DNA of 32,687 bases from NCBI GenBank assembly GCA_017554605.1, contig JAFZIA010000122.1:1-32687 (forward strand), given 5' to 3'. Positions 27,401 through 32,687 of this stretch are shown piece by piece (positions within the stretch are counted from its first letter, which is position 1; each line of letters opens with the position of its first letter). This DNA comes from Bacteroidaceae bacterium (GTDB lineage Bacteria > Bacteroidota > Bacteroidia > Bacteroidales > Bacteroidaceae). The translations under genes were made by a program, and so were the position numbers. Below the pieces are notes generated by a model, which did not search any database, was not told the origin of the DNA, and saw nothing but the letters and a program-made list of their open reading frames with translations.

Positions 27401-28290
27401 ATCTCGCGTTCCTTGTCGAGGTTGTTCCTTATTGTTATCGTCACGCTGCCGTCTCTCTGTTCTACGGCGAGCGTAGCGCCCTGTGCTTCAACTTTCGGCA
27501 AGTCGAATGTGTAGCTCTGCGGTTCTGCTCCCTCGGCTTTTGCGGTTACCAGCGCCTTGTATCTTGCTCCTTTCTTGGGTGTCAGTCTGAAGATGCCTTT
27601 TCCGTAGTGTTGGGGCACTGTGCGTATGATTGGTGTCTTGTCCTCGTATATGGTGATGCTGTCGTTCGAGAATATTCCGTCTGCCCCTCTTAGCTCAAAG
27701 GCCACGGTGCTCTCTATCTGGTCTATGAGGTGTCCGCCCTCGGGGTAGAATTTAAGGTCGCACTCGGGAAGGTCGGAGCTTACCCACTCGCCGCGATACA
27801 TAAATCCGCGCTTGCGGTCGAGCATATTCCTAAATTCCCAGTTGTTGCCGTTTACCTTGTCGAATACAGGAAACACGCGGCTGAAGATAGCGTCCTTACC
27901 CCAGTTGAGCATATAGCGTGTGTATGCCCGCACCTCATAGTAGCCCGACAGGATTAGTGGGTTGAGTTCCAATGAACCGCTGCTGCAACCGTTGTCGTCG
28001 AGCTTGTATTTGTTGGTCTGTACAACGTACCCCTCGGGTGCAACAAGTTCCACGTAGAGCACCTTGCTCATTGTGCTCGGCTTGTCGTTATTGCCGCTTG
28101 TGACGTGTGCCTTGAACCATATTGTTTCGCCAAGATAGTAGCTGTTGTTATCGAACTGCAGGTAAACTCTTTCCTGTGGCAGTGAACGGCCTACAACAAG
28201 AGCGCGTTTGGCGCTCTGTTCTACCTGAGCTTGTGTGGGTGCGATTGTTGCTGTGATGAGCAGGAGTAGTATGAGTATGTTTCTTTTCAT
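24463..28290 (-). CDS. Exported MG2-domain protein with C-terminal Sel1-like repeats
   Basis: The 1275-residue product has a signal peptide (1-21). Next comes an MG2-type macroglobulin domain (about 39-135) with ERVYLQFDNNSYYLGETIWF and the closing SGYYEVRAYTRYML. Further beta-rich, macroglobulin-like modules follow to about 600. A short segment near 605-640 (LNPFEYMLSSVEVVASRK) recalls the plug region found in related Bacteroidota MG2/TonB-plug proteins. An acidic stretch follows at about 660-700. The last 240 residues (about 1035-1275) hold seven TPR/Sel1-like repeats such as APAIYKVGICYLNGQGLS and EGTLYLADCYEQGRGV. The first two-thirds match a family of large exported Bacteroidota proteins of unknown function; the Sel1 tail is unusual for it. 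The promoter is strong by consensus. The cellular role is not known; a scaffold in the periplasm or at the outer membrane is a guess. Confidence 0.82.
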   Translation of the reverse strand: MKRNILILLLLITATIAPTQAQVEQSAKRALVVGRSLPQERVYLQFDNNSYYLGETIWFKAHVTSGNNDKPSTMSKVLYVELVAPEGYVVQTNKYKLDDNGCSSGSLELNPLILSGYYEVRAYTRYMLNWGKDAIFSRVFPVFDKVNGNNWEFRNMLDRKRGFMYRGEWVSSDLPECDLKFYPEGGHLIDQIESTVAFELRGADGIFSNDSITIYEDKTPIIRTVPQHYGKGIFRLTPKKGARYKALVTAKAEGAEPQSYTFDLPKVEAQGATLAVEQRDGSVTITIRNNLDKEREIGFAILHRGAMGFYKKFSSAEKEKIFTLSANELLEGVSRAVVFLSDIPLAERQFFVQHDILQKNDRQTVRLTVKANNYNPTNLTPSAHEKITLSVEREDGAPIDPTAQFSVSVTDAAGNNSTSWDYNMYTYMLLGSELKGYIPNASQYFDPANTSRHSQLDLLMLTHGWTSYDWQLLTGLDLAQLQPIEKGITLKGTLYEKRKNDKFGQRGTYLLKPSKYNLTNFSISYNNREAEQSTFRTDSLGRFVLEMDDFYGKRTGVLEHTDNYRHTDNVWYGYSLDRYYSPKFRLYDYWERNTGTPDDSKAGDEMIHLNPFEYMLSSVEVVASRKKERNSRPPHSEMRFDYLDEWEYAQDITFLLNSSGEDALSDFAAEDYLSESMMDADIDSWQSENSDDLDEGEKAEEKTTANILDLYTPVGIFNMPGNKSDHGKYIGRMRFAGTNSSKLIGSNDYAYERIITAEDVVLSAMYRHNYNWAYWVQLMAVLGEYDSDSIPRPDTDYYKGKDPAKMVNFKEFVIRSDEKTRTQFENRADHWGRLATALDNKEPDIRFYLGFMSQSYLIAKEDVDNAPLPSIFMEELKAGQINNGSGTSSPLHPNYVACMIPYTETDQENTLITPDFLSTGSKRYTSIQGYTESKQFYSPDYSGAKPDASAKDYRRTLLWIPSATSSDGKLTLEFYNSSVCDAINVSINGVKDNTYYSNDPTMQTRSGESAAANTGDSNREAAAYETPTDPETLAALAQQQETADIYYNQKKYTAAVKLYAELVQYNYAPAIYKVGICYLNGQGLSQRNDKAMEFLETAAQMDYAPAMYEIALIYRDGTALAKDESQYIAWLQKAVNADYPEAQYELGNCYRTGHIVAKDNEKCATLLKASAMQGNAEGLYLYAIFMEESNTSDDTLGSALDCIKKAAEQKHTGAMLYLMHYYHKIQQYTEAYKQAKELHQSGSKEGTLYLADCYEQGRGVKRDKQLADDLRREVK

Positions 28291-28316
28291 AGTTACGGGT
28301 GCTTTGCGGTAATTTG

Positions 28317-28349
28317 CAAATATACGTTGTTATTTTCTTCTTTTGCAAA
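28317..28349 (-). promoter_or_regulatory. Bacteroidota-type promoter for the MG2-Sel1 gene
   Basis: On the minus strand TTTG (28349-28346) is followed by 21 nt and TATATTTG (28324-28317), an exact consensus match. The leader would be about 20-25 nt. Confidence 0.75.
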
Positions 28350-28514
28350 GCTTGTGAATGTTTGTTGCTTATGGTTAAGCTTTTTTAGAAATTTTAGAAG
28401 CTGTTAGTATAATTTGTAGTGGGTGTGAAACTTATTTTTGTGTTAAAGTTTTTTATCTTTTTGTGGATTACTGTAAAACGTGCAGTTTTCGCATTTTCTT
28501 TGAGTTGGTTTTAG

Positions 28515-28553
28515 AACATCAGTCCGCCCGAAAAAATCGGGCGGACTGATGTT
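28515..28553 (-). terminator. Terminator of the Spy-like gene, 17-bp stem
   Basis: Arms 28515-28531 and 28537-28553 are perfectly complementary with an AAAAA loop (UUUUU in the minus transcript). It lies 18 nt past the stop of the gene that ends at 28571. There is no long U-tract after it, but the stem is very stable. Confidence 0.75.
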
Positions 28554-28570
28554 TTGCTTATATGCAGGTG

Positions 28571-29056
28571 TTATTCCTGTCTGTTGTTTCTGCGGCCGCG
28601 GCTCTCTCTTCTCATTCCTTGTGGGCGGCGTTGCTGTTGCTCCTTTTCGTATTGGAGATATTTTTCATATTGCTCAGGGGTGAGAATCTCTTTCATTTGG
28701 GCGTTGCGTATGGCTTGGCGCTGCTGCATTACCTGTCGGCGGGCTGCAATCTCTTCATCGGTAGGGCGTTGGAACTGTACCTCTTGGCCGTTGCGGCGCA
28801 TCTGCTCGCGGCGGTCGCGGCGTGCCTTGATACTGTCCTGCATTGCCACTGCATCGGAGTAGTTCATAAGGTAAACAATCTGATACTGAATGCTGTCGAG
28901 ACCTACTGCACGGTTGAGCGCGTCGGTCTGTGCTATTGCGATGCTCTCGGGGTCGAACTGGCGCTGTGGACGCTCGCCTCTGCCTGCGCCTCTCTCCTGT
29001 GCGAATGCAGTAAAACTCATAAGCATTGCGAACACAAAAATGATACATTTCTTCAT
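28571..29056 (-). CDS. Small periplasmic protein, Spy/DUF4890-like
   Basis: The 161-residue product has a signal peptide (1-20, ending TAFAQ) and a charged, Gln/Arg-rich, mostly helical mature part. It contains LTPEQYEKYLQYEKEQQQ (about 125-142) near the end and a Gly/Arg-rich tail. This resembles the small stress-type periplasmic proteins of the Spy/CpxP shape and the Bacteroidota DUF4890 group, but I cannot place it firmly. Its role is unknown. It lies downstream of lolD on the same strand, though a hairpin and a possible own promoter lie between them. It ends at its own terminator and so is probably separate from the MG2-Sel1 gene that follows. Confidence 0.72.
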   Translation of the reverse strand: MKKCIIFVFAMLMSFTAFAQERGAGRGERPQRQFDPESIAIAQTDALNRAVGLDSIQYQIVYLMNYSDAVAMQDSIKARRDRREQMRRNGQEVQFQRPTDEEIAARRQVMQQRQAIRNAQMKEILTPEQYEKYLQYEKEQQQRRPQGMRRESRGRRNNRQE

Positions 29057-29111
29057 AATCCAATCTTTTTTATGTTAATATTATATTAGAAGCTGTTTTC
29101 CCATTTATAAA

Positions 29112-29141
29112 CTACGGCTCCTGCAAACGCAAGAACCGTAG
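29112..29141 (-). terminator. Hairpin between lolD and the Spy-like gene
   Basis: In the minus transcript 29141-29129 and 29124-29112 pair over 13 bp, two of them G-U, with a 4-nt loop. The stem is followed by UUUAUAAAU. The two non-standard pairs are possible only in the minus-strand RNA, which fits a terminator or leader structure in that direction. It lies between a TACTTTTG promoter-like box (29221-29214) and the ATG of the Spy-like gene at 29056. Confidence 0.55.
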
Positions 29142-29251
29142 ACACCAAACATTGGAAAAATAACAAGTAAGACAGTTATTAACCTGTCTCATTTATTTGA
29201 CTACAGTTTTGTGCAAAAGTAAAATCGAGTTTTCAAAAATTTGTAAAAAAA

Positions 29252-29905
29252 TTATTCTTTTATTACTCCGTCAACCATTCTTATCGTGCGGTCGGTTAAT
29301 TTTGCAAGCTCTTCGTCGTGTGTTACAATGATGAATGTTTGCCCGAAACGGTCGCGCAGGTCGAAGAAAAGCTTGTGCAGCTCCTCCTTGTTCTTGCTGT
29401 CGAGGCTGCCCGACGGTTCGTCGGCAAGGATTACGTCGGGACGGTTTATGAGTGCGCGTGCAACAGCCACACGTTGGTTCTCTCCGCCTGACATTTGTGA
29501 GGGCTTATGGTGGGCTCGCTCCTCGAGCCCCATCAGTTTCAACAGTTCGAGGGCTTTTTTTGTTGCAGCCGACTGGCTCTCGCCTGCAATGAGCGCCGGG
29601 ATTGTGATATTCTCCAGCGCCGTGAACTCGGGCAGCAGTTGGTGGAACTGGAACACAAAGCCTATGTGCCTGTTCCTGAAGCTGGCAAGGCGGGCGGCGT
29701 TCATTGTGGTGAGCTCGGTGCCGTCGTAGCTTATCGAACCGCTGTCGGGGCGGTCGAGCGTGCCGATGAGCTGCAGGAGCGTGGTCTTGCCCGCTCCGCT
29801 CGGTCCTACGATGCTTATCGTCTCGCCTCTTCCTATGCTCAGGTCTACTCCGCGCAGCACTTCGAGCTTGCCGAAGCTCTTTCTAAGGTCTTTTATCTCT
29901 ATCAT
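29252..29905 (-). CDS. lolD: LolD-type ABC transporter ATPase (lipoprotein release)
   Basis: LolD powers the LolCDE complex that frees lipoproteins from the inner membrane; the same subfamily includes MacB-type ATPases. The 217-residue protein has the Walker [10 protein letters not shown] (34-42), the subfamily motif [20 protein letters not shown] with its Q-loop, signature [15 protein letters not shown], Walker [13 protein letters not shown] and the switch His in IIVTHDEEL. Its ATG overlaps the tcdA stop codon (ATGA, 29902-29905), so translation is probably coupled to tcdA. The partner permeases LolC/LolE are not in this window. A MacB-like role is possible, but the length, lack of a fused membrane domain and sequence fit LolD. 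Confidence 0.85.
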   Translation of the reverse strand: MIEIKDLRKSFGKLEVLRGVDLSIGRGETISIVGPSGAGKTTLLQLIGTLDRPDSGSISYDGTELTTMNAARLASFRNRHIGFVFQFHQLLPEFTALENITIPALIAGESQSAATKKALELLKLMGLEERAHHKPSQMSGGENQRVAVARALINRPDVILADEPSGSLDSKNKEELHKLFFDLRDRFGQTFIIVTHDEELAKLTDRTIRMVDGVIKE

Positions 29906-30612
29906 ATATTCTCAATTACATATTCTGTCATATAACAGCCGAAAGTGGCGGTAAAGTAGCCGAGCGAGCCGATGATGGGCTTTCCTCCCTGGGGATTGGG
30001 CTTTATGGCGTCGCGCCGGGGCTCTTCGAGGCTGAATATGACGGGCAATTTGTATTTTCCGCGCCACTCGCGCAGCAGGCGGCGCAGATTCTTTGCAAGT
30101 GTGCAGTGCTCGCTCTTCCACAGGTCGCCCTGCCGTATGAGCGAGAGGTTGCTCTTTGCACCTGCTCCCATACTCGATATTATCTTTATATCCCGTTGCC
30201 AGCAGTTTGTTATGAGTGCCGCCTTTGAGGGGAGCGAGTCTATTGCGTCCACGACAAAGTCGGGGGTGCACTCGTCGAGCAGGGCAGGGATATTCTCCTC
30301 GTCGACGAAGATTTTCTTTACACAAAGTTTTACGTCGGGGTTTATAGCTTTCAGACGCTCGGCAACAACCTCGCATTTGGCAGCACCCACGGTGGAGCGC
30401 AGCGCGGGCATCTGGCGGTTGATGTTCGTTACGTCGACCTCGTCGGCGTCGATAAGAGTGAACGCTCCTACGCCTGCACGGCAGAGCATCTCGGCTGCCC
30501 ACGAACCGACACCTCCCACGCCTACTATGAGTATGTGGGACGCTGCAAGACGTGCACTCTTTTCGCTTCCCAATATGAGCTCGCCACGCTGTAACCAATT
30601 GCAATCTTTCAT
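29902..30612 (-). CDS. tcdA: tRNA threonylcarbamoyladenosine dehydratase TcdA
   Basis: TcdA uses ATP to cyclise the t6A base at position 37 of ANN-decoding tRNAs to ct6A. The 236-residue protein is an E1/ThiF-like fold with the nucleotide-binding loop [13 protein letters not shown] (31-43), [15 protein letters not shown] (53-67), and [13 protein letters not shown] with [11 protein letters not shown]. The stretch [13 protein letters not shown] and the closing [14 protein letters not shown] distinguish TcdA from MoeB and ThiF, which carry zinc-binding CxxC pairs that are absent here. Start ATG at 30610-30612. A TATTTTCG box lies on the minus strand at 30640-30633, with TTTG 23 nt further upstream, a rather wide spacing. 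It overlaps lolD by 4 nt downstream and diverges from asd. Confidence 0.93.
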   Translation of the reverse strand: MKDCNWLQRGELILGSEKSARLAASHILIVGVGGVGSWAAEMLCRAGVGAFTLIDADEVDVTNINRQMPALRSTVGAAKCEVVAERLKAINPDVKLCVKKIFVDEENIPALLDECTPDFVVDAIDSLPSKAALITNCWQRDIKIISSMGAGAKSNLSLIRQGDLWKSEHCTLAKNLRRLLREWRGKYKLPVIFSLEEPRRDAIKPNPQGGKPIIGSLGYFTATFGCYMTEYVIENI

Positions 30613-30753
30613 CGTATATGTCTATTTGATGGCGAAAATATAAAAAAAAGGCCGTATAAACCGCAAATGTGCAAATTTTCTTGTATTTTTGCGTCGCAAA
30701 CGGTTGAAAGTATGCAGTTTGCACAGATAATGTAAATAATTATAACTTATAAT

Positions 30754-31761
30754 ATGAAAATAGCAATTGTTGGCGTAAGCGGAGCAGTAGGTCAGGAGTT
30801 CCTACGTGTGCTCGACGAGAGAAATTTTCCCTTCGACGAACTTGTACTTTTCGGTTCGGCACGTAGCGCAGGGCAGGTTTATAACTTTAGAGGAGTAGAT
30901 TACACTGTCAAGGAGCTTAAGCATAACGACGACTTCAGGGGTATCGACTATGCTTTTGTATCGGCAGGTGGTGGGGTTTCCAAGGAATTTGCCGAGACAA
31001 TCACCAAGCACGGTGCCATTATGATTGACAACTCAAGCGCTTTCCGTATGGACAGCGACGTGCCCCTCGTAGTACCCGAGGTTAACCCCACCGATGGTTA
31101 CGACACTCCCCGTAACATCATTGCCAACCCCAACTGTACCACAATACAGATGGTTGTGGCACTCAAGGCCATTGAGAACCTCTCGCACATCAAGCGCGTA
31201 CACTCGTCAACCTACCAGGCTGCGAGCGGTGCGGGTGCATCGGCAATGGCCGAGCTCTATGAGCAGTACCGTCAGGTGCTGGCTGGCGAAGAGCCTACAG
31301 TGGAAAAATTCGCCTATCAGTTGGCGTTCAATGTGATACCTCAGATTGACGTATTTACCGACAATGGTTATACAAAGGAGGAGATGAAAATGTTCAACGA
31401 GACACGCAAGATTATGCACAGCGACATTGCGGTGAGTGCAACCTGTGTGCGCGTGCCTGCATTGCGTTCACACTCTCAGGCATTGTGGATTGAGACCGAA
31501 GAGCCTCTTACAGTGGAGCAGGTACGCGAGGCTGTGGCTAACGGCGAGGGTCTTGTGCTTATGGATAATCCGCAGGAGAAGGAGTATCCTATGCCTCTTT
31601 TCCTCTCGGGAAAAGACCCTGTATATGCAGGACGCATACGCAAGGATATTACAAATCCCAACGGTATTACAATGTGGATTGTAGGCGACCAGATAAAGAA
31701 GGGTGCAGCCCTCAACGCAGTGCAGATTGCCGAGTATCTTATCAATAATCCCAAGAAGTAA
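30754..31761 (+). CDS. asd: Aspartate-semialdehyde dehydrogenase
   Basis: Asd reduces L-aspartyl-4-phosphate with NADPH to the semialdehyde that feeds lysine, diaminopimelate, threonine and methionine synthesis. The 335-residue length is typical. The NADP loop [14 protein letters not shown] is at 7-20, the catalytic Cys is C128 in NPNCTT, and the general-base His is H240 in [26 protein letters not shown] (152-165) is the usual substrate-binding segment. The intergenic region has a TATTTTTG box at 30684-30691. The next gene starts 2 nt after the TAA stop, so the two are probably co-transcribed and translationally coupled. Confidence 0.96.
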   Translation: MKIAIVGVSGAVGQEFLRVLDERNFPFDELVLFGSARSAGQVYNFRGVDYTVKELKHNDDFRGIDYAFVSAGGGVSKEFAETITKHGAIMIDNSSAFRMDSDVPLVVPEVNPTDGYDTPRNIIANPNCTTIQMVVALKAIENLSHIKRVHSSTYQAASGAGASAMAELYEQYRQVLAGEEPTVEKFAYQLAFNVIPQIDVFTDNGYTKEEMKMFNETRKIMHSDIAVSATCVRVPALRSHSQALWIETEEPLTVEQVREAVANGEGLVLMDNPQEKEYPMPLFLSGKDPVYAGRIRKDITNPNGITMWIVGDQIKKGAALNAVQIAEYLINNPKK

Positions 31762-31763
31762 GC

Positions 31764-32441
31764 GTGCGTATTGTAGCTTGGAACTGCAATATGTGCTTCA
31801 GGGATAAAATCGACAAGGTTCTGTCTCTCGATGCAGATATAGCGATAATAAGCGAGTGCGAAGCTCCCGTAAAAGGTGGCTTCGCACATAATGTTATATG
31901 GGTAGGCGACAATGAGAATAAAGGACTTGCTGTCTTTTCGCTGTCGGGAAAGAAGATTGAGATTGCGCCCCAGTACTGCGAAGCCTTTAAATATGTGTTG
32001 CCGGTAATTTACGGCGATTACCTTGTTTTTGCTGTGTGGGCCTGCAATGTTGGCAATTACCGTTATGTGGAGCAGGTGTACCGGGCGATGCTTTATTACA
32101 AAAGCTGTCTGAGGCACAAGAAAATAATAATAGCTGGAGACTTCAACAGTAATTCCATCTGGGACAACAATTACAGGAAGTATGGCTCTCACAGTGCTCT
32201 GGTACAGTATTTGGGGATATTTGGCATTGAGAGTGCCTATCACGTTCTCAATGGTGAGGAGTGTGGAAAGGAGAGTGTCCCCACATTCTATCTTTACCGT
32301 CACAGGGAGCGTCCTTTCCACATTGATTATTGCTTCCTCTCGCAGGAACTTGTGAAATGTGTTGCCGGTTTTTCTGTCGGTTCGCCCGACTTGTGGCTCG
32401 ATTATAGCGACCACTTGCCTTTGTTCCTTGCGTTGGAGTAG
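31764..32441 (+). CDS. Endonuclease/exonuclease/phosphatase (EEP) superfamily protein
   Basis: The EEP fold includes DNase I, exonuclease III and lipid or sugar phosphatases, all metal-dependent phosphoesterases. The 225-residue protein keeps the core residues: N7 and N9 in AWNCNM, E31 in ISECEA, D126 and N128 in AGDFNSN, D188 in HIDYCFLS, and D216-H217 in YSDHLPL. No signal peptide is seen, so it is likely cytosolic. The start is GTG at 31764-31766, 2 nt after the asd stop, and the frame opens straight into the conserved first strand (MRIVAWNCN), which fixes the start. Substrate, DNA or a small phosphoester, cannot be told from the sequence. Confidence 0.88.
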   Translation: MRIVAWNCNMCFRDKIDKVLSLDADIAIISECEAPVKGGFAHNVIWVGDNENKGLAVFSLSGKKIEIAPQYCEAFKYVLPVIYGDYLVFAVWACNVGNYRYVEQVYRAMLYYKSCLRHKKIIIAGDFNSNSIWDNNYRKYGSHSALVQYLGIFGIESAYHVLNGEECGKESVPTFYLYRHRERPFHIDYCFLSQELVKCVAGFSVGSPDLWLDYSDHLPLFLALE

Positions 32442-32687
32442 GCGGACGGTTGTTGGCGAAACTGGCGGTAGGCAATGGTTGTCTGTTCTTTTTTGTGTGC
32501 TTGAAGAAGGTGGCTTAAAATGGCTCAGTAGAAAAAAGGTGTGGGCAATTCACATTGAATGACTAATATTTTTCATCTATAGCAACAGGTAAATCTTAGA
32601 CCAACTGCACGCCGAAAAGAAATTTAATTGCGGGTAGGCTGTTTTAAGGAAACAGTGCGAGGTATGTTTAACCGCTAGTTAGACGCG
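32442..32687. other. Right-end non-coding stretch, no gene seen
   Basis: These 246 nt follow the EEP gene. I see no reading frame or RNA gene. A short hairpin, CTGTTT (32639-32644) with AAACAG (32650-32655), lies near the end. A 13-nt string (32522-32534) recurs inverted near the left end of the window. Confidence 0.45.

Noticed and set aside
1-32687. Mobile elements, phage genes, CRISPR arrays, tRNA or rRNA genes
   Set aside because: I looked for transposase or integrase motifs, evenly spaced direct repeats and cloverleaf or rRNA-like sequence in the intergenic stretches, and saw none.

Overview
The window is chromosomal DNA from a member of the Bacteroidales (phylum Bacteroidota). The evidence is a full-length SprA/SOV protein (the outer-membrane channel of the type IX secretion system), lineage-restricted families (DUF4491, an MG2-domain surface protein, a transglutaminase-like lipoprotein), weak Shine-Dalgarno sites, and promoters of the Bacteroidota form (TTTG or TTG, 20-21 nt, then TAnnTTTG or TAnnTTCG). 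A T9SS-positive lineage fits, such as Prevotella-, Porphyromonas- or Parabacteroides-like organisms. Genus cannot be fixed from sequence reading alone. I see no rRNA, tRNA, CRISPR array, transposase, integrase or phage gene; this looks like ordinary core genome.

Layout. Positions 182-9978 (minus) carry a half-size ABC exporter, ruvA and the 7.4 kb sprA, probably one transcription direction. Positions 10254-13593 (plus) carry mgtC and a transglutaminase-like lipoprotein. Positions 13674-15743 (minus) carry a GH29 alpha-L-fucosidase followed by cutC, 9 nt apart. A DUF4491 membrane protein (15908-16198, plus) faces an OPT-family oligopeptide transporter (16264-18249, minus). Positions 18564-20773 (minus) pair an outer-membrane porin with an inner-membrane nucleoside-gate protein. 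An acyltransferase (21106-22257, minus) diverges from a Uup-like ABC-F ATPase (22519-24390, plus). A large MG2-domain exported protein with C-terminal Sel1-like repeats (24463-28290, minus) and a small Spy-like periplasmic protein (28571-29056, minus) follow. Finally tcdA-lolD (29252-30612, minus, 4-nt overlap) diverges from asd plus an EEP-superfamily hydrolase (30754-32441, plus, 2 nt apart).

Many genes act at the cell envelope: protein secretion (SprA), lipoprotein trafficking (LolD), phospholipid acylation, outer-membrane porin, exported MG2/Sel1 and transglutaminase proteins, peptide and small-solute uptake, and glycan breakdown (fucosidase). The rest is housekeeping: Holliday-junction processing, tRNA t6A cyclisation, and the lysine/threonine/methionine branch point (asd).

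Each convergent gene pair is separated by a perfect palindrome (15-26 bp arms) that should terminate transcription in both directions. I found no clearly new multi-gene system. The items most worth a second look are the MG2-Sel1 fusion, the transglutaminase-like lipoprotein with a non-standard third catalytic position, the porin-gate operon, and a possible small ORF ahead of the ABC-F gene.
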